Origin: Acidobacteriota bacterium
GTDB lineage: Bacteria; Acidobacteriota; Thermoanaerobaculia; Multivoradales; Multivoraceae
DNA: 64,000 bases
NCBI GenBank assembly: GCA_026707545.1
Contig: JAPOWR010000001.1
Location: 248,001-312,000 of the forward strand
Direction of reading: 5' to 3'
The notes below the pieces were generated by a model. The model searched no databases, was not told the DNA's origin, and saw only the letters and a list, made by a program, of their open reading frames with translations. The translations under genes were made by a program, and so were the position numbers. The stretch's first letter is position 1. Each line of letters begins with the position of its first letter. This document shows positions 1 to 7,981 of the stretch, in pieces.

Positions 1-691
1 CGTCGACCAGGTTCCAGTCCACCGCGCGCCGGCCCTTCACGCCCTCTTCCAGGGTGCAGAACAGGTCGGCCCGGTCGCGGCGGACGCGGCGCTTGTCGAG
101 GAGTCGTGTCAGTCCGCCGGTGCCGGGAAGCACTCCCAGGAGCGGCACTTCAGGGAGCGAGACGGCCGAACTGCCGTCGTCGGCTAGCAGGATGCGGTCG
201 CAGGCGAGCGCCAGCTCGTAACCGCCGCCTGCCGCCGTGCCGCGAACCGCGCAAACGTAACGCTGGCCCGAGTGCTGACAGGCGTCCTCGATCGCCAGGC
301 GGGTCTCGTTCGTGAACTTGCAGAAGTTCACCTTCAACTGGTGGGAGGAGGAGCCGAGCATGCCGATGTTGGCGCCGGCGCAGAAGATCCGGTCGCGGTC
401 GGAGCGCAGCACTACGGCGTGGACTTCCGGGTGCTCGAAGCGCAGCCGCTGGGTGGCGTCGTAGAGCTCGAAGTCGACGCCCAGGTCGTAGGAGTTCTGC
501 TTGAGCTGGTAGCCGGGCCGGAGCCCCGCCTGCTCGTCGACCTCCAGGGTCAGGAAGGCGAGCGGCGGCTCGATCCTGAGATGCCAGTGCCGGTAGCGGT
601 CGGGATGAGTGCGGAAGTCGAGCGGCTTCTCCGCGACGGTTCCGCCGGCCTGGTGGCCGGAGGGTCCGTCCGCGGTGGCCTGGTTGGACAT
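1..691 (-). CDS. boxC: BoxC, 2,3-epoxybenzoyl-CoA dihydrolase (N-terminal part, cut by window edge)
   Basis: Translated from the reverse strand, ATG at 689-691, reading off the left edge (230 codons seen; the family is about 550 residues). BoxC opens and cleaves the ring of 2,3-epoxybenzoyl-CoA in the aerobic box pathway of benzoate degradation in the cytoplasm. Visible BoxC-like segments are DFRTHPDRYRHW near residue 26, NSYDLGVDFELYDA, FCAGANIGMLG (crotonase oxyanion-hole region), KVNFCKFTNETRLAIED, AAGGGYELALACD and SLPEVPLLGVLPGTGGLTR. These match my memory of BoxC much better than ordinary enoyl-CoA hydratases. It is divergent from the ABC operon with a 49-base gap. The partner genes boxA and boxB would have to lie outside the window. 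Confidence 0.9.
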   Translation of the reverse strand, partial: MSNQATADGPSGHQAGGTVAEKPLDFRTHPDRYRHWHLRIEPPLAFLTLEVDEQAGLRPGYQLKQNSYDLGVDFELYDATQRLRFEHPEVHAVVLRSDRDRIFCAGANIGMLGSSSHQLKVNFCKFTNETRLAIEDACQHSGQRYVCAVRGTAAGGGYELALACDRILLADDGSSAVSLPEVPLLGVLPGTGGLTRLLDKRRVRRDRADLFCTLEEGVKGRRAVDWNLVD

Positions 692-740
692 CTGGTTGGT
701 AGGGGAGCGCAGTGGCGGTTCGTGAGTATAGTCACGGCTC

Positions 741-1883
741 GTGAGCGTCCCGGCCCCTGACGATCGCGGCGAGAGCGGCGTGCCGCACGTCGAATTCGAG
801 GGCGTCGACAAGAGCTACGACGGCGAGAACCTGGTCGTGCGAGGGCTCGATCTCGCGGTGGAGCGGGGCGAGTTCCTGACCCTGCTGGGGCCCTCCGGCT
901 CGGGCAAGACGACCTGCCTGATGATGCTCGCCGGTTTCGAGGCGCCGACCGCCGGAACGATCCGGATCGCGGGCCGGCCAATCCAGGATCTGCCGCCGCA
1001 CAAGCGCGGGATCGGCATGGTGTTCCAGAACTACGCCCTGTTCCCCCACATGACGGTTGGCGGCAATCTGGCCTTCCCGCTCGAGGTCCGCGGCGTCGAG
1101 CCGGCCGTGCGGCGGGAACGGGTCAATCGGGCGCTCAGCCTGGTGCAACTCGAGGGGCTCGAGGACCGGCGGCCGGCGCAGCTCTCGGGCGGTCAGCAGC
1201 AGCGCGTGGCGATCGCGCGTGCACTGGTGTTCGAACCCGAGATCGTCCTGATGGACGAACCGCTGGGCGCGCTCGACCGCCGCTTGCGCGAGGAGATGCA
1301 GTACGAGATCAGGCGTATCCACTCCAGTCTGGGGGTGACGGTCGTCTATGTCACCCACGATCAGCAGGAGGCGATGACGCTCTCCGACCGGGTGGCCGTG
1401 TTCCACAACGGCGTGATCGAGCAGGCGGCGTCGCCGGAGGTCCTCTACGAGGAACCGGAGAAGGCCTTCGTGGCCCGGTTCATCGGCGAGAACAATCGGC
1501 TCGACGGCGTCGTGGTCAGCGAGGAGGACGGCGTCTGCGAAGTCGACATCGGCGGCCAGACGATCCGCGCGATGAGCCTGGGTCTGTGCCCGCCGGGCGC
1601 TCGAACCACGGTCGTCATCCGGCCCGAGCGCGTCGCGGTGACGCCGCCGGACGGCCGCTACCGGAACGAAGTCGAGACGCGGATCGACGACATGATCTTC
1701 CTCGGCGACCATCTGCGCCTTCACATGACGATCGGCGGCGCCTCCGACTTCATCGCGAAGATCCCGAACGTCGTCGGGCACGGCGCGGTGCTGCCGGGCG
1801 ACACGGTGCGGGTCGGCTGGGCGGCGCTCGACTGCCGGGCGCTGGTGCCCGAGAAGCTGGCGGAAGGCGAAGAAGAGTGGTGA
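741..1883 (+). CDS. ABC transporter ATP-binding protein, polyamine (PotA) type
   Basis: ATPase of a polyamine-type importer at the inner face of the cytoplasmic membrane. It is 380 residues with a GTG start. Walker A GPSGSGKTT is near residues 50-58, followed by the Q-loop QNYALFPHMTV, the signature LSGGQQQ, Walker B IVLMDEPLGALD and the H-loop THDQQEAM. The last ~120 residues form a TOBE-like domain typical of PotA, FbpC and MalK. It is the first gene of a five-gene operon, and its stop overlaps the next start by 4 bases (GTGA). The family call is secure. Polyamine specificity is inferred from the permease and binding-protein type; other small organic cations are possible. Confidence 0.93.
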   Translation: MSVPAPDDRGESGVPHVEFEGVDKSYDGENLVVRGLDLAVERGEFLTLLGPSGSGKTTCLMMLAGFEAPTAGTIRIAGRPIQDLPPHKRGIGMVFQNYALFPHMTVGGNLAFPLEVRGVEPAVRRERVNRALSLVQLEGLEDRRPAQLSGGQQQRVAIARALVFEPEIVLMDEPLGALDRRLREEMQYEIRRIHSSLGVTVVYVTHDQQEAMTLSDRVAVFHNGVIEQAASPEVLYEEPEKAFVARFIGENNRLDGVVVSEEDGVCEVDIGGQTIRAMSLGLCPPGARTTVVIRPERVAVTPPDGRYRNEVETRIDDMIFLGDHLRLHMTIGGASDFIAKIPNVVGHGAVLPGDTVRVGWAALDCRALVPEKLAEGEEEW

Positions 1884-2995
1884 GGGCGGCCGCCGTCGCG
1901 GTCGCCGCGGTGCTGGCCGGCTGCGCGCCGCACGCGGGAGATGGGACGGAGCCCCGCTCTCCGGGCCCCGAGGCGAACGAAGAATCGATCACCGTCGTCT
2001 CCTACGGCGGTTCCTACGCCCGCGCCTGCGTTCTCGGCTACCACGAGTCCTTCACCGCCGAGACCGGCATCCAGGTGAACCTGGAGGACTTCAACGGCGG
2101 CCTCGCCCAGATCCGCGCCCAGGTCGAGGCCGGCGCCGTCCACTGGGATGTCGTCGATCTGGGCGTCGCCGATACCGTGACCGGTTGCGACGAGGGCGTC
2201 CTGGAGCTGATCGGTCCCGAACTGCTGCCTCCGGGTCCGAACGGCGAGGCGGCGGCGGACGACTTCCTGCCCGAGACGAACACGGAGTGCGGCGTGGGCA
2301 CGCTGCTCTACTCCACGATCTACGCCTACAACCCGGAGACCCTGCCGGGTCCCGCGCCGAGCACGCTCGCCGACTTCTTCGACCTGGTGCGCTTCCCCGG
2401 GCGCCGGGGCATGCAGCGGAAGCCGGAGGCGAACCTGGAGTTCGCTCTGATGGCCGACGGCGTGCCGAAGGAACGGATCTACGAGTTGCTCGGCACGCCG
2501 GAGGGCCTCGATCGCGCGTTCCGGAAGCTGGACACGATCAAGGACGAGGTCGTGTGGTGGGAGGCCGGCGCGCAGCCGCCGCAGCTCCTCGCCGACGGCG
2601 AGGTCATGATGAGCACCGCCTGGAACGGACGGATCTTCAACGCCCAGGTCCTTGAGGACCAGCCGTTCGTCATCGTCTGGGACGGGCAGATCATGGACCG
2701 GGGCCAGCTCGTGGTCGTGGCCGGCACTCCGCACCTCGAGGGTGCCCTGCGGTTCATGCGCCATGCCGCTCGCTCCGAGTCGATGGCGGGCGTCGGGAGG
2801 TACATCGCCTACAGCCCCGCACGCCGTTCCGGCCAGGCGCTGATCGACCGCCACGCGGAGACGGGCGTGGACATGTGGCCGCACATGCCGACCAACCCCG
2901 CGAACATGAAGAACTTCCTGATGGCCGACTGGGAGTGGTGGGCCGACCACAGGGACGAGATGCAGGAGCGGTTCGCCGCCTGGCTGGCGCGATGA
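1880..2995 (+). CDS. Polyamine-type ABC substrate-binding lipoprotein, copy 1
   Basis: Extracytoplasmic binding protein of the PotD/PotF-like class, 371 residues. The GTG start at 1880 overlaps the ATPase stop and directly precedes a short lipoprotein signal with lipobox LAGC (Cys15). An upstream extension in the same frame only shadows the ATPase gene and was rejected. The mature protein begins with the fold motif SYGGSYARA and includes EVVWWEAGAQPPQLL and YSPARRS. It is followed, with a 4-base overlap, by a close paralogue (2992-4110). The two align along their whole length without visible large gaps, with most residues identical by eye. The ligand cannot be read from the sequence. Confidence 0.9.
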   Translation: MRAAAVAVAAVLAGCAPHAGDGTEPRSPGPEANEESITVVSYGGSYARACVLGYHESFTAETGIQVNLEDFNGGLAQIRAQVEAGAVHWDVVDLGVADTVTGCDEGVLELIGPELLPPGPNGEAAADDFLPETNTECGVGTLLYSTIYAYNPETLPGPAPSTLADFFDLVRFPGRRGMQRKPEANLEFALMADGVPKERIYELLGTPEGLDRAFRKLDTIKDEVVWWEAGAQPPQLLADGEVMMSTAWNGRIFNAQVLEDQPFVIVWDGQIMDRGQLVVVAGTPHLEGALRFMRHAARSESMAGVGRYIAYSPARRSGQALIDRHAETGVDMWPHMPTNPANMKNFLMADWEWWADHRDEMQERFAAWLAR

Positions 2996-4110
2996 AGAGT
3001 TCGGTCGCAGTCGTCCTGAGCGTTGTCCTGGTCGCCGGCTGCCGGCTGGCCGCGGACCCGCCTCCGGGCTCGGCGCCGGGCAGCGAGGCGGGCGAGCGCT
3101 CGATCACTGCCGTTTCCTACGGAGGCTCCTACGCCCGCGCAGTCGTGAGGGGATACCACCAGTCCTTCACGGAAGCGACCGGCGTTCGCGTCGACCTCGC
3201 CGACTTCCAGGGTGGACTGGCCCAGGTCCGGGCGCAGGTGGAAGCGGGTGCGGTCCACTGGGATGTCGTCGATCTCTCCGTGGCCGAGACGGTCAGCGGT
3301 TGCGACGAAGGCGTCCTGGAGTTGATCGATCCCTCGATCCTACCGGCGGGTCCGGGCGGCGAGCTGCCGGAGGATGACTTTCTGCCCGAGATGAACACGG
3401 AGTGCGGCGTGGGCAACCTGCTGTTCTCCTCGATCTTCGCGTACAACCGGGAGGTTCTGACGGGACCGCCTCCGACCCGGCTCGCCGACTTCTTCGACCT
3501 GGAACGGTTTCCCGGGCGGCGTGGCGTGAGGCGGTCGCCGGAGGCGATTCTGGAGATGGCGCTGATGGCGGACGGGGTTCCGAAGGACCGTCTGTACGAC
3601 GTGCTGAGTACGCCCGAGGGTCTCGAGCGGGTGTTCCGGAAGCTGGACACGATCAAGGACGAGGTCGTGTGGTGGGACACGTCCGCCCAGGCGCCGCAGT
3701 TGCTGGCGGACGGTGAGGTGCTGATGACGATGGCCGCGAACGGTCGCATCTTCAATGCCCAGGTACTGGAGGGGCAGCCCTTCGTCATCGTGTGGGACGG
3801 CCAGGTCCTGAACCGCGGCCAGCTTGCGATCGTCGCGGGTACGCCACGGCTCGACGATGCGATGCGCTTCGTCCAGCATGCGGCCCGTGCCGAGTCGATG
3901 GCGGGAGTCGGCCGCTACATCGCCTACAGTCCGGCGCGCTACTCGGCGGAGACGCTGATCGACCGGCACTTCGAAACGGGAACCGAAATGTGGCCGCACA
4001 TGCCGACGAACCCGGCGAACATGCAGAACTATCTGATGACCGACTGGCAATGGTGGGCGGACCACGGCGACGAGATGCTGGAGCGCTTCACCGCCTGGCT
4101 GGCGCGCTGA
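2992..4110 (+). CDS. Polyamine-type ABC substrate-binding lipoprotein, copy 2
   Basis: Second binding protein, 372 residues, ATG at 2992 overlapping the previous stop (ATGA). The signal peptide ends in lipobox VAGC (Cys17). Long blocks match copy 1, for example SYGGSYARA, RKLDTIKDEVVWW and AESMAGVGRYIAYSPAR, so the two genes look like a tandem duplication kept in one operon. Differences are concentrated in the signal/linker and in scattered positions, including VVRGYHQ against VLGYHES and WDTSAQAPQ against WEAGAQPPQ. Two receptors feeding one permease could widen ligand range or affinity; this is inference. The permease gene follows within about 20 bases. Confidence 0.9.
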   Translation: MKSSVAVVLSVVLVAGCRLAADPPPGSAPGSEAGERSITAVSYGGSYARAVVRGYHQSFTEATGVRVDLADFQGGLAQVRAQVEAGAVHWDVVDLSVAETVSGCDEGVLELIDPSILPAGPGGELPEDDFLPEMNTECGVGNLLFSSIFAYNREVLTGPPPTRLADFFDLERFPGRRGVRRSPEAILEMALMADGVPKDRLYDVLSTPEGLERVFRKLDTIKDEVVWWDTSAQAPQLLADGEVLMTMAANGRIFNAQVLEGQPFVIVWDGQVLNRGQLAIVAGTPRLDDAMRFVQHAARAESMAGVGRYIAYSPARYSAETLIDRHFETGTEMWPHMPTNPANMQNYLMTDWQWWADHGDEMLERFTAWLAR

Positions 4111-4127
4111 GGTTGAGGGCTCGAGCC

Positions 4128-5405
4128 GTGACGTCCCAGGAATCTCCAAGCGGCAGGCAGCCGCCTGCCCGGCCGCTATGGCGCCGGGCGCTCGGGCCTC
4201 GGCTGCGGGCAGCCGGTCTCGCCCTGCCGCTCGTCGCGTTCGTTAGCGTGACGTTCCTCGGCCCCATGCTCAGCCTGCTGACGAAGAGCTTCCATGATCC
4301 CGAGGTCGCCGACGCGCTGCCCGAGACGATGGCCGCGTTGCGCGACTGGGACGGTCAGGGCACCCCGTCCGACGAGGCGTTCGCGGCAGTCGCCCGCGAG
4401 TTCGTCGCGGCGCGGACGGAGCGCAACCTCGGACGGACGGCGAACCGCGTCAACCGGGTCGCGAGCGGCATGCGCAGCGTGATCATGGGCAGCTCGCGGG
4501 AGATGGTCGAGGCCCAGACGGCCGCCGCAGCCGCCGGCGCGGTGACGGACGGCGCTTTCTGGCGGGACACGATGATCGCCATCGACTCCCGCTGGGGCGG
4601 TCCGGAGCCGTGGCGCGCGCTTGAGGCCGCCGGCCAGCGGTTCACGGCGCGCCACTACCTCAAGGCCCTCGACTTCGAGCGTGGTCCTGACGGCGGCTAC
4701 GTTCGCGCACCGGAGGTGTGGCGGATCTACGTGCCGCTGTTCTGGCGGACGTTCCTGGTCAGCTTGGGCGTCACCCTGCTGTGTCTGGTCATCGGCTATC
4801 CGGTGGCGCACATGATCGCCAACTCGCCGCCGAAGCGCGCCAACGTCCTGCTGCTACTCGTCCTGCTGCCGTTCTGGACCTCGCTGCTCGTGCGGACCAC
4901 TTCGTGGATCGTCCTGCTCCAGAACCAGGGCATCGTGAACGACTTCCTGGTCGCGATCGGACTGATCGGCGACGACGGCCGGATCGCGATGATCTACAAC
5001 ATGACGGGCACCTTCGTGGCGATGACCCACGTGCTGCTTCCGTTCCTCGTGCTGCCGCTCTACTCCGTGATGCGGGCCATCCCGCCCGCCTACATGAACG
5101 CGGCCGTGTCGCTCGGGGCGACGCCGTTCCAGGCGCTGCGACGGGTCTACTGGCCGCAGACGCTGCCCGGCGTCGGCGCCGGCTGCCTCCTCACCTTCAT
5201 CCTCGCGATCGGCTACTACATCACCCCGGCCCTGGTCGGCGGCCAGAGCGGCCAGTTGATCTCGAACATGATCGCCTACCACGTCCAGACCTCGCTCAAC
5301 TGGGGTCTGGCGGCGGCGCTGGCGGCACTGCTGCTGGGCGGCGTGACCCTGCTCTACGTCGTGTACGACCGCCTGGTCGGCATCGACCGGATCGGCCTCG
5401 GGTGA
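4128..5405 (+). CDS. ABC transporter permease, PotB type with large external loop
   Basis: Inner-membrane permease, 425 residues from GTG at 4128; TTG at 4113 is an alternative start. One N-terminal helix (about residues 30-50) is followed by a ~160-residue polar segment before the remaining five helices. Such an insertion is seen in some polyamine/opine-type permeases. The cytoplasmic coupling loop is recognisable near SLGATPFQALRRVYWPQTLPG, which fits the EAA motif of binding-protein-dependent permeases. The stop overlaps the start of the second permease by one base. Together they should form a heterodimeric channel driven by the ATPase at 741-1883. Confidence 0.9.
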   Translation: MTSQESPSGRQPPARPLWRRALGPRLRAAGLALPLVAFVSVTFLGPMLSLLTKSFHDPEVADALPETMAALRDWDGQGTPSDEAFAAVAREFVAARTERNLGRTANRVNRVASGMRSVIMGSSREMVEAQTAAAAAGAVTDGAFWRDTMIAIDSRWGGPEPWRALEAAGQRFTARHYLKALDFERGPDGGYVRAPEVWRIYVPLFWRTFLVSLGVTLLCLVIGYPVAHMIANSPPKRANVLLLLVLLPFWTSLLVRTTSWIVLLQNQGIVNDFLVAIGLIGDDGRIAMIYNMTGTFVAMTHVLLPFLVLPLYSVMRAIPPAYMNAAVSLGATPFQALRRVYWPQTLPGVGAGCLLTFILAIGYYITPALVGGQSGQLISNMIAYHVQTSLNWGLAAALAALLLGGVTLLYVVYDRLVGIDRIGLG

Positions 5406-6250
5406 TGGTTGGCGGCGCGCTCAGCCCCGGCTACCGGGTCGCCCGCTGGGGCTACGTGGCGTTCTGCGTCGCCGCGTTCATCTTCCTGATCGCGCCGATC
5501 CTGGTCCTGGTGCCGCTCAGCTTCAACGCCGAGCCCTACTTCACGTTCACGGAAGGCATGCTTCGGTTCGACCCGGAGGCCTACTCGCTCCGCTGGTACC
5601 GCAGCATCCTCGACGGCGACGAGTGGACGCGGCCGCTCGCCAACAGCCTGATCATCGGCATCTCGGCGACCGTCGTCGCCACCGTGCTCGGTGCCGCCGC
5701 GGCGCTGGGCCTGGCCCACCCGGCGATGCCGGGCCGCAAGATCGTCACGGCGCTCCTCATCTCGCCGATGATCACGCCGGTGATCATCGCCGGCGTCGGC
5801 ATGTTCTTCTTCTACTCGAACCTCGGCCTGGCGCAGACCCACGTCGGGATCATCCTCGCGCACGCCGTGTTCGGCGCGCCTTTCGTCGTCATCACGGTGA
5901 GCGCGACGCTGGCCGGCTTCGACTGGACCGTGATGCGCGCTGCCGCCAACCTGGGCGCGAACCCCCTCGTCGCCTTCCGCCGGGTGCAACTGCCGCTCAT
6001 CCTGCCCGGCGTCATCTCGGGTTCCCTGTTCGCCTTCGCGGCGTCCTTCGACGAGCTCGTCATCGTCCTGTTCATGGGCGGCCTCGAACAGCGCACCCTG
6101 CCGCGCCAGATGTGGTCCGGCATCCGCGAGGAGATCAGTCCGACGATCCTGGCAGTGGCCACCTTCCTGATCGTCTTCGCGTTGCTGGCGCTGAGCACGG
6201 TGGAGTGGCTGCGGCGAAGGGGAGCGTCCGGGGAGCAGAGGGCCGGTTGA
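5405..6250 (+). CDS. ABC transporter permease, PotC type
   Basis: Second inner-membrane permease, 281 residues. The ATG at 5405 sits one codon after an in-frame GTG at 5402, which would give a 4-base overlap, so either may be used. Six hydrophobic segments are visible. The EAA-type loop is AANLGANPLVAFRRVQLPLILPG, shortened here as AANLGANP followed by RRVQLPLILPG. It pairs with the PotB-type permease to form the membrane channel of the importer. It is the last clearly assignable gene of the operon and ends at 6250. Confidence 0.92.
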   Translation: MVGGALSPGYRVARWGYVAFCVAAFIFLIAPILVLVPLSFNAEPYFTFTEGMLRFDPEAYSLRWYRSILDGDEWTRPLANSLIIGISATVVATVLGAAAALGLAHPAMPGRKIVTALLISPMITPVIIAGVGMFFFYSNLGLAQTHVGIILAHAVFGAPFVVITVSATLAGFDWTVMRAAANLGANPLVAFRRVQLPLILPGVISGSLFAFAASFDELVIVLFMGGLEQRTLPRQMWSGIREEISPTILAVATFLIVFALLALSTVEWLRRRGASGEQRAG

Positions 6251-6251
6251 A

Positions 6252-6557
6252 GTGAAGATCCGGCGATCCCTGGTTCCTCGGAAGAGAATCGATGACCAGG
6301 GACGCGGGCATGGGTTCGTCAGTGGCCGGATTCAACTGGACCGCCCTTTGGGGGCGGTGTTGAGACGGCGGCTGGCGGACCGCTCGGCGGCACGCCCCCT
6401 GGCGTTCGCCCGAGTCGTCGTGTTGGCTGCCGGCGTCTTCACGCTCTTCTCCGTCTGCTACTTCATGGTCCTGGTAGCGGGGGAGGCGGCTGCCGGCTCG
6501 GTCGCGACGAGGTCGGTGCTTGAGGTGCATGTCCCGCCGCTGACCGGCGACGACTGA
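6252..6557 (+). CDS. Hypothetical small single-helix membrane protein
   Basis: Open frame of 101 codons with a GTG start just after the permease stop. The first third has poor third-position GC and may not be translated. A second GTG at 6357 would give a 67-residue product that keeps the only clear feature, one hydrophobic helix (FARVVVLAAGVFTLFSVCYF) followed by a short polar tail ending LTGDD. No family is recognised. It may be a tail gene of the transporter operon or a chance frame. If it is not real, bases 6251-6615 hold no gene that I can support. Confidence 0.35.
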   Translation: MKIRRSLVPRKRIDDQGRGHGFVSGRIQLDRPLGAVLRRRLADRSAARPLAFARVVVLAAGVFTLFSVCYFMVLVAGEAAAGSVATRSVLEVHVPPLTGDD

Positions 6558-6615
6558 TCGGCGTCGTCGGCGGCGTCGAAGCCGAGACCCCTCGCCTGGA
6601 CTATTGCCTGCAGTC

Positions 6616-7770
6616 CTACAACCCCTCGATGCGCTCCGGCAACGACGGAATCGCGTTCGCGGGCAGGACGGTGATGTCGGACGCCGCCGGGTAGGCCTGT
6701 CTGGTCGGGCAGACGACGAAGAGGTGGTCGAGATCGAGGGCGCTGGCGATCTCACGGGTCTTGGCGCGGACCCGGGGCGCTTCGCTGAACTTCATCTCGA
6801 AACCGATCCGGCGGCCTCGCAGGAGGAGCAGAAGGTCGATCTCCCCCAGCCCGTGCGCGGACCAGAACCAGGGGGTCGGCTGGCCCAGGGCGCTCAGGAT
6901 CTGCTCCATCGCGAAGCCCTCCCAGGACGCGCCGACGCGCCGATGGCCGAGGAGTTCCTGGTCGTTGTCGATGCCCAGCAGGGAGTGGAGGAGCCCTGTG
7001 TCGCGGACATAGACCTTGGGCGCCTTGACCTGACGCTTGCCGAGGTTCTCGAACCAGGGTTGAACCTGGCGGACCATCCAGGCGCCGGTCAGAAGGTCCA
7101 GGTAGCGGCGGGCGGTCTTGTCCGAGACGCCGATCGACCGGCCTAGACTCGCCGCGTTCGCAGTCTGACCGTGGTGGTGGGCCAGCGTGCTCCAGAAGCG
7201 CCGCATGGCGACCGCCGGCACGGGGACGCCAAGCTGAGGCAGGTCGCGCTCGAGGAACGTGCGGATGAAACCGCGGCGCCAGGCGACGCTCTCGGCCTCC
7301 GAGTCCGCGAGCCAGGAACGCGGAAAGCCGCCGCGTCGCCACAGCTTCCTCATGTCGGTTGCGCCGGTTTCCTCCAGATCGAAGCCACCCATGTCGATGA
7401 ACTCGACGCGGCCCGCCAGGGACTGCGAGACGCCGCGCACGATCGTTGGAGAGGCGCTGCCGAGGATGAGGAAGCGCGTGTCCGCGTCCGGTCGATCGAC
7501 CAGGACGCGAAGAACGTTGAACAGCCCCGGCAGAATCTGAATCTCGTCTAGGACGACGAGCCCCCGCAACTCGCCCAGGACGAGCTCCGGGTTGGCGAGC
7601 TGGCGCACGTCCGCTTCGGATCCCAGATCGAACCGGGTCGACTCCCGCGTGGACGCGAACTCGCGGGCCAGCGTCGTCTTGCCGCACTGGCGAGGGCCGA
7701 GGAGCGAAGTCACGGGCGCCCGCCCGATGGCGGCAGCGATGCGGTCGAGGTAACGGCGACGTTCGATCAT
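6616..7770 (-). CDS. AAA ATPase with C-terminal DUF4143 domain
   Basis: ATPase of the group that pairs an N-terminal AAA domain with DUF4143, 384 residues. The ATG at 7768-7770 (MIERRRYLDRIA) is the usual start motif of the family. A longer frame to 7824 would run into the tandem repeats. Walker A is GPRQCGKTT near residues 25-33, and Walker B is VVLDEIQ. The C-terminal half shows the DUF4143 pattern, including RDTGLLHSLLG and a nuclease-like FEMKFSEAPR near the end. The biological role of this common, often horizontally moved family is not settled. It stands alone on this strand, with five 22-bp repeats just upstream. Confidence 0.88.
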   Translation of the reverse strand: MIERRRYLDRIAAAIGRAPVTSLLGPRQCGKTTLAREFASTRESTRFDLGSEADVRQLANPELVLGELRGLVVLDEIQILPGLFNVLRVLVDRPDADTRFLILGSASPTIVRGVSQSLAGRVEFIDMGGFDLEETGATDMRKLWRRGGFPRSWLADSEAESVAWRRGFIRTFLERDLPQLGVPVPAVAMRRFWSTLAHHHGQTANAASLGRSIGVSDKTARRYLDLLTGAWMVRQVQPWFENLGKRQVKAPKVYVRDTGLLHSLLGIDNDQELLGHRRVGASWEGFAMEQILSALGQPTPWFWSAHGLGEIDLLLLLRGRRIGFEMKFSEAPRVRAKTREIASALDLDHLFVVCPTRQAYPAASDITVLPANAIPSLPERIEGL

Positions 7771-7802
7771 CGGGCTGGCATTGTAGCCGGGATTTGCCCT
7801 GG

Positions 7803-7912
7803 ACTCCGAGATTTCAATGTCCATACTCCGAGATTTCCGTCTGTGAACTCCGAGATTTCAGGGGTCGGACTCCGGGATTTCGAGGGCGGAACTCAGGGAT
7901 CTCGGACCTGTG
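7803..7912. repeat. Five tandem 22-bp repeats with 13-bp core ACTCCGAGATTTC
   Basis: Cores begin at 7803, 7825, 7847, 7869 and 7891, exactly 22 bases apart. The first three cores are identical; the fourth has one change (ACTCCGGGATTTC) and the fifth three. The 9-base spacers differ in sequence. The period of 22 is not a multiple of three, so the array is not coding. It lies 33 bases upstream of the DUF4143 ATPase start and 70 bases upstream of the divergent dehydratase start. Two-helical-turn spacing on one face of DNA suggests binding sites for a multimeric regulator; this is inference. Repeats are too short and spacers too few for CRISPR. Confidence 0.9.
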
Positions 7913-7981
7913 CCCGCATCCGGCCCGCGGGGCCACCTGGATTGTCCGGCTTGCCTGTTCCCGTCGGTAGAGTCCAGGGTG

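Noticed and set aside
732..1781. Long minus-strand open frame opposite the ATPase
   Set aside because: Antisense shadow without recognisable motifs; the plus strand carries a full ABC ATPase.
1586..1879. N-terminal extension of the first binding protein
   Set aside because: It lies inside the ATPase gene in another frame. The GTG at 1880 gives a lipoprotein signal and a 4-base overlap.
6616..7770. Defence-system ATPase
   Set aside because: The DUF4143 type is common and has no effector partner here. Only the upstream repeats are notable.
7803..7912. CRISPR array
   Set aside because: The 13-bp repeats with 9-bp spacers are far too short and no cas gene is near. They are tandem sites.
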